Shown here in pieces: positions 27,366 to 36,922 of a DNA stretch of 64,000 bases. Under the pieces are notes generated by a model. The model did not search any database. It had not been told where the DNA came from and saw only the letters and a list, made by a program, of their open reading frames with translations. Source of the DNA: Streptomyces kronopolitis (GTDB lineage Bacteria; Actinomycetota; Actinomycetes; Streptomycetales; Streptomycetaceae). Position 1 is the first letter of the stretch. Each line of letters begins with the position of its first letter. The stretch is from contig NZ_BMND01000003.1 in NCBI RefSeq assembly GCF_014646275.1, positions 310,001-374,000 on the forward strand, written 5' to 3'. Made by a program: the position numbers and the translations under genes.

Positions 27366-28441
27366 CGGGCACTTCCCAGGGCGGTCAGCGGGTCGACGGA
27401 GGTGATGCGGCGGACGGCCAGCGCGGCGCCGGCGGCGCCCAGCGCGGTCATGATCAGGGCCGGTGCCAGCACGGTGGACGGAGCGAGCACGAAGGGCACC
27501 GCGGAGCCGAGGCCGGCGCCCACCGCGGCCACCACGGCGCTGCCCAGACCGGTTCCGAGCAGCAGCAGGACGAGGGCCTGGCCGAGCGCGTCGCGCAGCA
27601 GCAGGCCGGTCGAGGCGCCCAGCGCCTTCAGCACCGCCACCTCGCCGCTGCGCTGGATCGTCCACACCGTGAAGAACGCCCCGATGACCAGCGCGGAGAT
27701 CACGAAGAGGAAGCCGCGCATCAGCTGGAGGGAGCCGTTCTCCGCGCGGTAGGAGCCGATGGCCTGGAGCGCGTCGTTGGTGCCGACGGCGCGGGTGCCC
27801 AGCCGCGCGTCGGCGGCGGCGACATCGGCCGACCCCGTGGTGGACAGGGCGAGCACGGTGGCGGCGGGACCGCCCGCCGTCCCGGGGCCGCCCGCCAGCC
27901 CCCGCCAGTCGTCCAGCGACATCCAGACCACCGGCGTGTGGCTGTACATCGCGGTGCCCGACACCGCGGCGACGGTGCGGGTCCGGCCGCCCAGCGTCAG
28001 CGTCCCGCCGTCCCGTACGCCCAGCGCCTCGGCGGCCTTCGAGGACAGCACCACCGCGCCGTCCTCGACCCCCGCGGGCGCCGGCCCGGACCCCGGCCGC
28101 ACCCCGAACGCCGACACCGCCGCGCTCCGGTCGCCCGCCGCGGCCTTCGCCGGCGCGATGCCCAGCGGCGCGGCCTCCCGTACACCCGGCACCCGCTCCC
28201 AGGCCGCCACGGTGCGCGCGGACAGCCGCGAGTCGGTGAACGAGGGGTCGCCGCCGCCGGCCGGTGCCGAGAACACCAGACGGTCGGCGGACAGCCCGGT
28301 GATCGCCGAGGTGTTCTCCCGTTCCAGGCCCGCCGTCAGTCCCGACAGCAGCCCCACCAGCACCGTGATCAGCGCGATGACGCCGCCCATCAGGGCGAAC
28401 CGTCCCCTGGCGAATCCCAGGTCCCTCCAGGCCACGAACAC
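27362..28441 (-). CDS. FtsX-like ABC transporter permease
   Basis: A 359-aa permease with one N-terminal membrane helix (LMGGVIALITVLVGLLSGLT), a large extracytoplasmic MacB-like domain, and three C-terminal helices, the standard FtsX layout for a half transporter working as a dimer. GTG 28441 is chosen because GAGGAGGG lies 9 bp upstream; the longer frame to 28558 lacks a site. It is divergent from a histidine kinase/response regulator pair (186 bp apart), the Gram-positive arrangement used for inducible peptide or drug export. Confidence 0.9.
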   Translation of the reverse strand: MFVAWRDLGFARGRFALMGGVIALITVLVGLLSGLTAGLERENTSAITGLSADRLVFSAPAGGGDPSFTDSRLSARTVAAWERVPGVREAAPLGIAPAKAAAGDRSAAVSAFGVRPGSGPAPAGVEDGAVVLSSKAAEALGVRDGGTLTLGGRTRTVAAVSGTAMYSHTPVVWMSLDDWRGLAGGPGTAGGPAATVLALSTTGSADVAAADARLGTRAVGTNDALQAIGSYRAENGSLQLMRGFLFVISALVIGAFFTVWTIQRSGEVAVLKALGASTGLLLRDALGQALVLLLLGTGLGSAVVAAVGAGLGSAVPFVLAPSTVLAPALIMTALGAAGAALAVRRITSVDPLTALGSAR

Positions 28442-28626
28442 AGGCGGTGCCCTCCTCGCTTCTCCTTCGCCGGACCCACTGCCCGGCGGCCGGAGTCCAC
28501 CGTCGCCTCCCGGGCGGGGGCCGGGCATCGCGCGGGGGAGTGGTCCGCCGGCGCCCAAAGGTGCGCCCCGCGGTCAACCCTTCGGTTGATGCCGCAGGTG
28601 AGGAGGGCCCTTAGCCTTGGGGAGCC

Positions 28627-29868
28627 GTGACCGAGGAAGCCATGACCGCACACTCCCTGACCCCCGTCCTGCGGGCCCTGCGCAGCTGCCTGCACCTGCT
28701 GGTGGCCGGGCTGCTGGCGCTCGCCGCCGTACGGGCGGTGGCCGGGCACGCCCCGAACGCCCCGGCCGTGCTCGCCACCGCCGCCGTGCTGCTCGCCCTC
28801 TACGCCCTCGGGCCGCGGCTGCCCCGGGTGGGCAGCTCACCGCGCGCCGCGGCCGTGTGGCTCGCGGCCGTAGCCCTGGTGTGGCTGGCGCTGCTCGCGC
28901 TCACCCCGGACGGCGTCTGGCTGGCGTTCCCGCTGTTCTTCGTCCAGCTGCATCTGCTGCCGCCGCGCCGGGCGCTGCCCGCCGTCGCGGCCACCACCCT
29001 CGCCGCCATCGCCGGCTTCGGCTGGCACACCCACACCCTGAGCGTCGGCACGGTCATCGGGCCCGCCCTCGGCGCCGCCGTCGCGGTCGCCGTCGTCCTC
29101 GGCTACCAGGCCCTCTACCGGGAGAGCGAGCAGCGCCGCCGCCTCATCGAGGAGCTCACCGCCACCCGCGGCGAACTGGCCGCCGCGGAGCGCGCCGCCG
29201 GCCGGCTCGCCGAACGCGAGCGACTGGCCCGCGAGATCCACGACACCCTCGCGCAGGGGCTCTCCAGCATCCAGCTGCTGCTGCGGGCCGCCGAACGCGT
29301 CCTGCCCCAGCAGCCCGCGGCCGCCCTCGGGCACGTCCGGCAGGCCCGCACCACCGCCGTCGACAACCTCGCCGAGGCGCGCCGCTTCGTGCGGGCGCTC
29401 AGCCCGCCCGCCCTGGAGGCGGGGTCGCTGCCCGCCGCCCTGGAGCGGCTCTGCGCCACCACGGCCCGCAGCTCCGGGCTCACCGTGCACTGCCAGGTCT
29501 CCGGCGTGCCCCTCGCGCTGCCCACCCCGCACGAGGTCGCCCTGCTGCGCATCGCCCAGTCCGCCCTCGCCAACACCGTCCGGCACGCCGCCGCCGGCCG
29601 CGTCGAGCTGACCCTCAGCTACATGGACACCGAGGTCGCGCTGGACGTCGTCGACGACGGGGCCGGGTTCCGGCCCGCCGAGGTGCCCGCACCCGGCTCC
29701 GCGGCGGCCGACGGCACCGGCTTCGGCCTCGCCGCGATGCACGCCAGGGCCCGCGCACTCCAGGGGACGCTGGCCGTCGAGTCCGCCCCCGGGGAGGGCA
29801 CCGCGGTCGCCGTCACCCTGCCCTGCCCCGCCACCGCACCCGACGCCGCCCCGGAGGCCGCTTCGTGA
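28627..29868 (+). CDS. Sensor histidine kinase (HisKA_3)
   Basis: A 413-aa kinase. About five hydrophobic helices fill residues 20-160 with very short loops, suggesting intramembrane sensing. A short coiled coil leads to the H-box ERERLAREIHDTLAQGLSSI with the phospho-acceptor His. The ATPase N-box is AQSALANTVRHAAAGR, and the G-box is GTGFGLAAMHARARAL. GTG 28627 is preceded by GGGGAG; ATG 28642 is an alternative start. The stop overlaps the response regulator start by 4 bp. It is divergent from an FtsX-type ABC exporter, its probable target. Confidence 0.9.
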   Translation: MTEEAMTAHSLTPVLRALRSCLHLLVAGLLALAAVRAVAGHAPNAPAVLATAAVLLALYALGPRLPRVGSSPRAAAVWLAAVALVWLALLALTPDGVWLAFPLFFVQLHLLPPRRALPAVAATTLAAIAGFGWHTHTLSVGTVIGPALGAAVAVAVVLGYQALYRESEQRRRLIEELTATRGELAAAERAAGRLAERERLAREIHDTLAQGLSSIQLLLRAAERVLPQQPAAALGHVRQARTTAVDNLAEARRFVRALSPPALEAGSLPAALERLCATTARSSGLTVHCQVSGVPLALPTPHEVALLRIAQSALANTVRHAAAGRVELTLSYMDTEVALDVVDDGAGFRPAEVPAPGSAAADGTGFGLAAMHARARALQGTLAVESAPGEGTAVAVTLPCPATAPDAAPEAAS

Positions 29869-30497
29869 CCGCCCGCGTCCGGCTGCTGCTCGCCGACGAC
29901 CACCCCGTCGTCCGCGCCGGGCTGCGCGCCGTCCTGGAGACCGAACCGGACTTCGAGATCGTCGCCGATGTCCCCACCGCCGAGGAGGCGGTCCGCCTCG
30001 CCGCGCGGGGCGAGGCCGACGTGGTCCTCATGGACCTCCAGTTCGGCGGCCGGATGCTGGGCTCGCAGGCCACCGCCGAGATCACCGCCCGCCCCGGCGG
30101 CCCCCGCGTCCTCATCCTGACCACGTACGACACCGACGCCGACATCCTCGCCGCCATCGAGGCCGGCGCCACCGGCTACCTCCTCAAGGACGCCCCGCCC
30201 CAGGAGCTGGCCACCGCGGTCCGCACCGCCGCCGCCGGACGCTCCGCGCTCGCCCCCACCGTCGCGCTGCGCCTGATGGACCGGCTGCGCACCCCCGCCA
30301 GCGCGCTCTCCCGGCGCGAGACGGAGGTCCTCCAGCTCGTCGCCGAGGGGCTGTCGAACGCGGCGGTCAGCAAGCGGCTCTTCCTCAGCCAGGCCACCGT
30401 CAAGTCCCACCTCGTCCACATCTACGCCAAGCTCGGCGTGGACTCCCGCACCTCCGCCGTCGCCGCCGCCACCGCCCGCGGCCTGATCCGGCGCTGA
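29865..30497 (+). CDS. Response regulator, NarL/LuxR type
   Basis: A 210-aa regulator. The receiver contains LLLADDHPVVRAG with the acidic pair, phospho-acceptor Asp57 in VVLMDLQFGG, Thr in ILTTYDTDAD, and Lys in YLLKDAPP. The LuxR helix-turn-helix is LSRRETEVLQLVAEGLSNAA. GTG 29865 has GGAGG at 8 bp. It forms a coupled pair with the preceding kinase and probably regulates the divergent ABC operon. Confidence 0.93.
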   Translation: MTARVRLLLADDHPVVRAGLRAVLETEPDFEIVADVPTAEEAVRLAARGEADVVLMDLQFGGRMLGSQATAEITARPGGPRVLILTTYDTDADILAAIEAGATGYLLKDAPPQELATAVRTAAAGRSALAPTVALRLMDRLRTPASALSRRETEVLQLVAEGLSNAAVSKRLFLSQATVKSHLVHIYAKLGVDSRTSAVAAATARGLIRR

Positions 30498-30637
30498 CCA
30501 CCGGCCGCCGGGCCGCGGCGCCCGCCCCGCCGGGGTCCGCGGGCCGGGGCTGTCGGTGCCGGGTGCGAGAATCATCGGCAGCACGACCGAACGGCAGCAC
30601 CACCGCTCGCGATGATCGACGATCAGGGAGACGCACC

Positions 30638-32035
30638 ATGGCACCCGCCATTCCGGCCTCGATGGACCGGCCGCACTTCATCGGCATCGGCGGAGCCGGC
30701 ATGTCGGGCATCGCGAAGATCCTCGCGCAGCGCGGCGCCCGGGTCGCGGGCAGCGATGCCAAGGACTCCGCGACCGCCGAGGCCCTGCGCGCCCTCGGCG
30801 TGACGGTTCACCTCGGCCATGCCGCCGGGCATCTCGCCGAGGACGCCACCAGCGTCGTCGTCTCCTCCGCGATCCGCCCCGACAACCCCGAGCTGGCCGC
30901 CGCCCACGAGCGCGGCATCCCGGTCGTCCACCGCTCCGACGCGCTCGCCTCCCTCATGGACGGCCTGCGCCCCGTCGCCGTCGCCGGCACCCACGGCAAG
31001 ACGACGACGACCTCCATGCTCGCCGTCTCCCTCGGCGCCCTCGGCCTGACGCCGTCCTACGCCATCGGCGGCGACCTCGACGCCCCCGGGTCAAACGCCG
31101 AGCACGGCGCCGGCGAGATCTTCGTCGCCGAGGCCGACGAGAGCGACCGCAGCTTCCACAAGTACGCCCCCGAGGTCGCCATCGTCCTCAACGTGGAGCT
31201 GGACCACCACGCCAACTACGCCTCGATGGACGAGATCTACGAGTCCTTCGAGACCTTCGTCGGCCGCATCCGCCCCGGCGGCACCCTGGTCATCTCCGCC
31301 GACCACCCCGGCGCCCGTGAGCTGACCGCCAAGATCGCCGGCCGCCATGACATCGAGGTCGTCACCTACGGCGAGTCCGCCGACGCCGACGTCCGCATCC
31401 TCAAGGTCAACCCCCGCGGCCTGACCAGCGATGTCACCGTCACCCTCAGCAGCGGCAAGATCCTCACCTTCACGGTCTCCGTCCCCGGCCGGCACTACGC
31501 CCACAACGCCGTCGCCGCCCTGGCCGCCGGCATCGCCCTGGGCATCCCGCCGCACAACCTCGCCTCCGCCCTCGGCAAGTACACCGGCGTCAAGCGCCGC
31601 CTCCAGCTCAAGGGCGAGGCGGCCGGCGTCCAGGTCATCGACTCCTACGCCCACCACCCCTCGGAGATGAGCGCCGACCTCGACGCCATCCGCGGCGCCG
31701 CCGACGGCGCCCGGGTGCTGGTCGTCTTCCAGCCGCACCTCTTCTCCCGCACCCAGGAGCTCGGCACGGAGATGGGCCGGGCGCTCGCCCTCGCCGACGC
31801 CTCCGTGGTCCTGGACATCTACCCGGCCCGCGAGGACCCGATCCCGGGCGTCACCAGCGCCCTGATCATCGACGCCGCGCGCGCCGCCGGCGCCGATGTC
31901 ACCGCCGAGAGCGACCAGGCCGCCGTCCCGGACGTCGTCGCAGGAATGGCCAAGCCCGGTGACCTTGTTCTGACCATGGGTGCCGGCGATGTGACCGACC
32001 TCGGCCCCGCCATCCTGTCCCGCCTGGGCAGCTGA
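30638..32035 (+). CDS. murC: UDP-N-acetylmuramate--L-alanine ligase
   Basis: A 465-aa Mur ligase that adds L-Ala to UDP-MurNAc with ATP, a cytosolic step of peptidoglycan synthesis. The N-terminal Rossmann motif is FIGIGGAGMSGIAKIL. The ATP site is VAGTHGKTTTTSMLA. The metal/substrate site includes ADESDRSFHKYAPE and NVELDHHANY. The C-terminal domain has DSYAHHPSEMSADL and VVFQPHLFSRTQEL. ATG 30638 is preceded by AGGGAG. It is followed 14 bp later by msrB, so the two are probably co-transcribed, away from the usual dcw cluster. Confidence 0.95.
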   Translation: MAPAIPASMDRPHFIGIGGAGMSGIAKILAQRGARVAGSDAKDSATAEALRALGVTVHLGHAAGHLAEDATSVVVSSAIRPDNPELAAAHERGIPVVHRSDALASLMDGLRPVAVAGTHGKTTTTSMLAVSLGALGLTPSYAIGGDLDAPGSNAEHGAGEIFVAEADESDRSFHKYAPEVAIVLNVELDHHANYASMDEIYESFETFVGRIRPGGTLVISADHPGARELTAKIAGRHDIEVVTYGESADADVRILKVNPRGLTSDVTVTLSSGKILTFTVSVPGRHYAHNAVAALAAGIALGIPPHNLASALGKYTGVKRRLQLKGEAAGVQVIDSYAHHPSEMSADLDAIRGAADGARVLVVFQPHLFSRTQELGTEMGRALALADASVVLDIYPAREDPIPGVTSALIIDAARAAGADVTAESDQAAVPDVVAGMAKPGDLVLTMGAGDVTDLGPAILSRLGS

Positions 32036-32049
32036 GCGAAGGAGCCCCG

Positions 32050-32457
32050 ATGCCGTACGAGATCGACAAGCCCGACGAGCAGTGGCGCGCCGAGCTGAGC
32101 CCCGCGGAGTACCGCGTCCTGCGTGAGGCCGGCACCGAGCCCGCCTTCGTCGGCGAATACACCGACACCACCACCGAGGGCGTCTACTCCTGCCGGGCCT
32201 GCGGCGCCGAGCTGTTCCGCTCGGACACCAAGTTCGCCAGCCACTGCGGCTGGCCGAGCTTCTACGACCCCAAGGACTCCGACGCGGTCGAACTCATCGA
32301 GGACCGCGCCCACGGCATGGTGCGCACGGAGGTCCGCTGCGCCGCCTGCGGCTCCCACCTCGGCCATGTCTTCGAGGGCGAGGGCTACCCCACCCCCACC
32401 GACCAGCGGTACTGCATCAACTCGATCTCGCTGCGGCTGGCTCCGGACGGGGGCTGA
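32050..32457 (+). CDS. msrB: Peptide-methionine (R)-S-oxide reductase
   Basis: A 135-aa MsrB that reduces methionine-R-sulfoxide in proteins. Two CxxC pairs (Cys48/Cys51 and Cys97/Cys100) form the zinc site. The catalytic Cys122 lies in QRYCINSISLRL. The block HCGWPSFYDP and the motif LGHVFEGEGYPTP are conserved. GAAGGAG precedes the ATG. It is 14 bp downstream of murC. A terminator hairpin separates it from the convergent glycerol kinase gene. Confidence 0.96.
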   Translation: MPYEIDKPDEQWRAELSPAEYRVLREAGTEPAFVGEYTDTTTEGVYSCRACGAELFRSDTKFASHCGWPSFYDPKDSDAVELIEDRAHGMVRTEVRCAACGSHLGHVFEGEGYPTPTDQRYCINSISLRLAPDGG

Positions 32458-32473
32458 GGGCGGCACGCCGAGC

Positions 32474-32502
32474 CCGTGCCGGGTGCCGCGCATCCGGCAC
32501 GG
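32474..32502. terminator. Bidirectional terminator-like hairpin
   Basis: 9-bp stem CCGTGCCGG / CCGGCACGG with an 11-nt loop between the convergent msrB and glpK genes. Confidence 0.6.
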
Positions 32503-32511
32503 AAGCGGCCG

Positions 32512-34026
32512 TCAGGGCGGGGCCGGCGGCCGGATCCAGCCGAGCGAGCGCTCGACGGCCCGCTTCCAGTTCTCGTACTCCGACCGCCGCCGCCCGGCGT
32601 CCATGTCCGGCAGCCACTGCGCGGCCCGGTGCCAGTTGCGGCGCAGCACCTCCAGGTCGGGCCAGTAGCCGGCGGCGAGCCCGGCGGCGTAGGCGGCGCC
32701 CAGCGACACCGTCTCGACGGCCATCGGGCGCACCACCGGCACGTCCAGCACATCGGCGAGGATCTGCATGAGCAGGTTGTCCGACGTCATGCCGCCGTCC
32801 ACCTTCAGCTCCTTCAGGGTGAGCGCGGAGTCCGCGTTCATGGCGTCCACCACCTCCCGGGTCTGCCAGCCGGTGGCCTCCAGCACGGCCCGGGCCAGAT
32901 GCTCCCGGGTGATGTACGAGGTGAGGCCGACGATGACCCCGCGGGCGTCGCTGCGCCAGTACGGCGCGTACAGGCCGGAGAACGCCGGGACGATGTAGCA
33001 GCCGCCGTTGTCCTCGACGCCGCGCGCGAGGGTCTCGATCTCGGGGGCGCTGCCGATCAGCCCCAGCCGGTCGCGGAACCACTGGACCAGCGCGCCCGTG
33101 ACCGCGATCGGGCCTTCGAGCGCGTAGACCGCGGGCCGGTCCCCGATCTTGTAGGCGACGGTGGTCAGCAGCCCGTGCCGGGACCGCACGAGGTCGGTGC
33201 CGGTGTTGAGCAGCAGGAAACTGCCGGTGCCGTAGGTGCACTTCGCCTCGCCGGGCCCGAAGCAGGTCTGCCCGAACAGCGCCGCCTGCTGGTCGCCGAG
33301 GGCCGCGCAGATCCGGACGCCCGGCAGCACGGAACGGGCGGTCCCGTAGATCTCGGCCGACGGATGGATCTCCGGGAGCATCGCGCGGGGGACCCCGAAG
33401 AACTCCAGCAGCTCCGCGTCCCAGTCGAGCGTGCCGATGTTCATCAGCATGGTGCGGCTGGCGTTGGTGACGTCGGTGAGGTGCAGGCCGCCGGCCGGCC
33501 CGCCGGTGAGGTTCCAGATCAGCCAGCTCTCCATCGTGCCGAACAGCACCTCGCCGTCCTCGGCGCGCTGCCGCAGCCCGTCGACATGGTCGAACAGCCA
33601 CCGGATCCGCGGGGCGGAGAAGTACGTGGAGGGCGGCAGGCAGCAGCGGCGGAGGAAGAACTCGTCCCCGGGGCGGCCGCGCAGTTCCTCGACCAGCGGG
33701 GCGGTGCGCGTGTCCTGCCAGACGATCGCCCTGCCCAGCGGGGTACCCGTGCGCCGGTCCCACAGCACGGTCGTCTCGCGCTGGTTGGCGATCCCGATGG
33801 CGGCGACCTCGTCGGGCCGGACCTCCGCGTCCGAGAGCGCCTGCGGCACCACGCGCTCCAGGGTGTGCCAGATCTCGGCGGCGTCGTGCTCCACCCACCC
33901 GGGCCGGGGGAAGTACTGCTGGTGCTCCCGCTGGGCCACCGACACCAGCCGCCCCTGGTGGTCGAAGAGGATGCACCGGGTGGAGGTGGTGCCCTGGTCG
34001 ATGGACATCACATACCGCTCAACCAT
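32512..34026 (-). CDS. glpK: Glycerol kinase
   Basis: A 504-aa FGGY-family kinase that makes sn-glycerol 3-phosphate from glycerol and ATP. The N-terminal phosphate motif is [18 protein letters not shown]. The substrate region includes [18 protein letters not shown] and [14 protein letters not shown]. The C-terminal adenosine motif is [19 protein letters not shown]. Length is normal. It lies 36 bp downstream of a GylR-like IclR gene and is presumably repressed by it. The glpF and glpD partners of the classic streptomycete gyl operon are absent here, so this is a reduced or paralogous locus. Confidence 0.95.
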   Translation of the reverse strand: MVERYVMSIDQGTTSTRCILFDHQGRLVSVAQREHQQYFPRPGWVEHDAAEIWHTLERVVPQALSDAEVRPDEVAAIGIANQRETTVLWDRRTGTPLGRAIVWQDTRTAPLVEELRGRPGDEFFLRRCCLPPSTYFSAPRIRWLFDHVDGLRQRAEDGEVLFGTMESWLIWNLTGGPAGGLHLTDVTNASRTMLMNIGTLDWDAELLEFFGVPRAMLPEIHPSAEIYGTARSVLPGVRICAALGDQQAALFGQTCFGPGEAKCTYGTGSFLLLNTGTDLVRSRHGLLTTVAYKIGDRPAVYALEGPIAVTGALVQWFRDRLGLIGSAPEIETLARGVEDNGGCYIVPAFSGLYAPYWRSDARGVIVGLTSYITREHLARAVLEATGWQTREVVDAMNADSALTLKELKVDGGMTSDNLLMQILADVLDVPVVRPMAVETVSLGAAYAAGLAAGYWPDLEVLRRNWHRAAQWLPDMDAGRRRSEYENWKRAVERSLGWIRPPAPP

Positions 34027-34062
34027 GATCAGCCTTCCGTTGCGGTGCCCGAGGGCGGGGGC

Positions 34063-34830
34063 TCACCAGCGGGTGGCCCCCAGATCTCTGGAGATCGCCC
34101 GGGCGGCATGGCGGACCTGGGTGACCAGGCCCGGCAGCGGGACCCCCTGGGAGTCGCAGATCCGCTCGACGGTGCCGGAGACGCCGACGGCGCCCACCAC
34201 CAGGCCGCCGTGGCCCCGGATCGGCGCGGCGATACCGGCCTCGCCCGAGATCATCTCCTGCACTTCGGCGGCCCACCCGACCTCCCGGACCTCGGCGAGC
34301 GCCCGGGTCAGGCGCTCCGGGGCGGTCAGGGTGTGCCGGGTGTACGCCTCCAGCCCGGCCTCCACGACCGGCTCCACGGGCAGGCTGCCGAAGGCCAGCA
34401 GCACCTTGCCGAGCGAGGAGGCGTGCGGCGGCAGCAGCGCGCCCACGTCCAGGGTCTGCAGGGTGTCGTCGGGCCGGAAGACGTGGTGGACGATGAGCAC
34501 CCTGCCCTCCAGGGGAGCGCCCAGGCGGACCGCCTCCCCACTGCGGGCGGCCAGGGCGTCGGACCAGTTGATGGAGCGCGAGCGCAGCTCGTTCACGTCG
34601 AGGTAGCTGGTGCCCAGGTGCAGCAGCGCCGCCCCGAGCTGGTACTTCCCGGTCGCCGGATCCTGCTCGACGAAGTCGATGTGCTGCAGCGTGCGCAGAA
34701 TGCCGTGGGTGGTGCCCTTCGCCAGGCCGAGGGACGCGGCCACCTCACCCAGTCCGAGCCGACGGGGCCCGCTGGCGAGCAGACGGAGAATCGCCGCCGC
34801 CCGCTCGATCGACTGGACCGGGCCGGCCAT
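34063..34830 (-). CDS. IclR family regulator, GylR-like
   Basis: A 255-aa regulator. The N-terminal winged helix-turn-helix is QSIERAAAILRLLASGPRRL followed by GLAKGTTHGILRTLQHIDFV. The effector domain contains VLIVHHVFRPDDTLQTLDVG and SRDLGATRW at the very end. As recalled, GylR of S. coelicolor, which represses glycerol catabolism and responds to glycerol 3-phosphate, shares these segments. The downstream glpK on the same strand supports that role. The promoter region lies in the 168-bp gap to the divergent ATPase gene. Confidence 0.9.
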   Translation of the reverse strand: MAGPVQSIERAAAILRLLASGPRRLGLGEVAASLGLAKGTTHGILRTLQHIDFVEQDPATGKYQLGAALLHLGTSYLDVNELRSRSINWSDALAARSGEAVRLGAPLEGRVLIVHHVFRPDDTLQTLDVGALLPPHASSLGKVLLAFGSLPVEPVVEAGLEAYTRHTLTAPERLTRALAEVREVGWAAEVQEMISGEAGIAAPIRGHGGLVVGAVGVSGTVERICDSQGVPLPGLVTQVRHAARAISRDLGATRW

Positions 34831-34998
34831 GACTCCATCGTAGTTCCGGGGTCGGCATCGGCAGGGGGAGCGGACCTCCGCGCTGCCGCCGTTCGGTAAT
34901 GCCGACCGCTGTTCATTGACCGCCCTCGACGTTCCCCCATAGCGTCCGTCTCAGGCACGGCGTCCCGCCGGCTGGGAGCCTGCCTCCGAGGAGGAGAC

Positions 34999-35421
34999 AT
35001 GACGGCACAGCTCGACGCGGTGGTTCCGGGGGCGGACGACCATGTCTGCCCGCTGTCGCACCTTCCCGAGGCCGTCTCCGTCGTCCGCCGGCGGGTGCGC
35101 GCGATCCTGGCCGACTGGAACCTGGCCCCCGGCCTCGCCGAGGACGCCCTCCTCGTGGTCTCGGAGCTGACCACCAACGCCGTCGTCCACGCCCTGCCGC
35201 CGGCCGTGCTGCGGCTCTCCCGGCTCGACGGCGAGGGGCGCGGCGCGCTGCGCGTCGAGGTCACCGACGCGGGGCCGGCGGCGCACGCCCGGCCGGCCGT
35301 CGAACCCTGCCCGGACGAGCACGGCCGCGGACTGGGCATCGTCACCGCCCTGGCGGCCGAGTGCGGCACGCACGTCCACGCGGGCGGCATCACCCGCTGG
35401 GCCGAACTCCCCGCCGCCTGA
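34999..35421 (+). CDS. Anti-sigma-factor-type ATP-binding protein (HATPase_c)
   Basis: A 140-aa single-domain GHKL ATPase of the RsbW/SpoIIAB-like group abundant in Streptomyces. The N-box is VSELTTNAVVHALPPAVL, the G1 region is VTDAGPAAHARPA, and the G2 box is HGRGLGIVTALAAECG. An excellent GAGGAGGAG precedes ATG 34999. Relatives bind sigma factors or phosphorylate anti-anti-sigma proteins. No sigma gene adjoins it, although the convergent gene has a sigma-like N-terminus. Confidence 0.85.
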   Translation: MTAQLDAVVPGADDHVCPLSHLPEAVSVVRRRVRAILADWNLAPGLAEDALLVVSELTTNAVVHALPPAVLRLSRLDGEGRGALRVEVTDAGPAAHARPAVEPCPDEHGRGLGIVTALAAECGTHVHAGGITRWAELPAA

Positions 35422-35445
35422 CAGCGGCGGGCCCCGCCCGGCCGC

Positions 35446-36714
35446 TCAGCTGCAACTGATCAGCGGCCGGCCCCAGTCGGCGTGGTCGGAGTTGTTCCCG
35501 TTGCCGCCGTCGGTGACCACCAGCCGCAGCACGCCGCCGCCGGTGAGGTCCGCGCTGAGGTGCCGCGCGGGCTGCCCGACCGTCATCAGCCCGCTGTCGG
35601 CCACCTCTGTGCCGTCGCGGTAGATCTGGAAGACCACCGAGCCGTTCGCGCCCACCTCGTCGTCGACCCCGACGTCCACGCCGAGGTGCGAGCAGGTGCC
35701 CCCCAGCTGATAGACGATCTCGCTCGGCGCGTGGGCTCCCAGCCCCTCGGCGTACCCGGCCCCCGCGATGGTCAGCGGACGCCCGTCGACGGTGCGGTTC
35801 TGCCCCACCGGACCCCAGCCGTTCGCGCTGGCACTCCACGGGCGGGCGGTCAGCGAGGTGGTCCGGGTGGGCGGCGGCTTCCTCTCAGGTGCGGCAGGCG
35901 ACGGCCTGGCCGACGACGAGGGCCGGGAACTCGGGCGCTTCGAGGGCTTGGTGGGGTGGGGCGACGGGGTGTGCGACGCCGAACTGGAGGCACTCGCCGA
36001 CGTCTTGGCGGACGCCGTCGGCGACCGGTACGAGGTCGGCGCAGCGGGCGAACCGGAGTGTCCGGGCCCGTCGGCCGAGGTCTCGTGCCCCGCCGGGCCG
36101 AGCAGCGAGCCGACGGAGAGGGCGGCACCGGCCAGGACGGCCACGGCAGCGGCGGCGAGCAGCGCGGGCTTCGCGCCCCGGGCCCGTTGGGGAGCGCCGG
36201 ACGGATGCTGCTCCATGGGGCGCGCGGAGGCAGCGGCCCCGCCGCCACCCGTGAAGGCCCCCGACCCGTCCCCGTACGTGCCGGGCCCGTCTGCTACGGC
36301 CCGCCCGCCCGGCCGGTCCGCGAACCCCTCGCGCAGCTCGGTCCGGCGGGAACCCTGGTGCCAGACACCGGCGGTACGGTGCACCGCCGCCAGCAAGCTC
36401 TCCCGCCAGCTCTCCTCGGGGCGTTCGACCGGGTCGGGGGAGTGCAGCACGCTCTCGATCGCCTCCGCCGCCAGATCCGCCGCGGCCTGAGAGGACCCGC
36501 AGCAGGCGCGGGCGCAGGCCAATACGGCGGCGTAGTGCCGGCGGTGGAACTCGTCGAGGGCGGCCTCGGCTTCCTCGGTCGCGGCGTCCGGAGCGGGTGC
36601 GCCGCCCGGACCGCCCGCCGCCCGGCCGCCGGGCCGAGCGGACGCACGGATGCGCCGGACCAGTTCGGTGTCGGGCAGTTGTGTCCCACCGATGGGGCCG
36701 AATTGCTGGTGCAT
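35446..36714 (-). CDS. Sigma-factor-like / transmembrane / NPCBM fusion protein
   Basis: A 422-aa composite protein. Residues about 10-130 resemble a sigma-70 region-2-like helical bundle (DEFHRRHYAAVLACARACCG, then LAAEAIESVLHSPD). A membrane helix lies at 183-206 (LLAAAAVAVLAGAALSVGSL). A Ser/Pro/Thr/Lys-rich linker runs to about residue 290. The C-terminus is an NPCBM-type carbohydrate-binding domain (GLGAHAPSEIVYQLGGTCSH to the end). Topology should put the sigma-like part in the cytosol and the lectin-like part outside. No region 4 DNA-binding motif is evident. Start codon choice is uncertain because a good ribosome binding site is lacking. Confidence 0.75.
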   Translation of the reverse strand: MHQQFGPIGGTQLPDTELVRRIRASARPGGRAAGGPGGAPAPDAATEEAEAALDEFHRRHYAAVLACARACCGSSQAAADLAAEAIESVLHSPDPVERPEESWRESLLAAVHRTAGVWHQGSRRTELREGFADRPGGRAVADGPGTYGDGSGAFTGGGGAAASARPMEQHPSGAPQRARGAKPALLAAAAVAVLAGAALSVGSLLGPAGHETSADGPGHSGSPAAPTSYRSPTASAKTSASASSSASHTPSPHPTKPSKRPSSRPSSSARPSPAAPERKPPPTRTTSLTARPWSASANGWGPVGQNRTVDGRPLTIAGAGYAEGLGAHAPSEIVYQLGGTCSHLGVDVGVDDEVGANGSVVFQIYRDGTEVADSGLMTVGQPARHLSADLTGGGVLRLVVTDGGNGNNSDHADWGRPLISCS

Positions 36715-36922
36715 AGGTGCGCTGCTGACCCTTCCACGTCCTGACGGTCCATGAAATTACCCCAAGACGTGGGCGGTTCCGGTGGCCGGACCCTCTTTTG
36801 TCACATACTGATACGTAACACAGGAACCCGCGCCGGGACGGGGAAGGACATCGCCGGGACGCCATCCTCCCGCGCTGCACAGGCGGTTGCCGACGGGCGG
36901 GATGCGCGGCCGCCCGCCTCCC

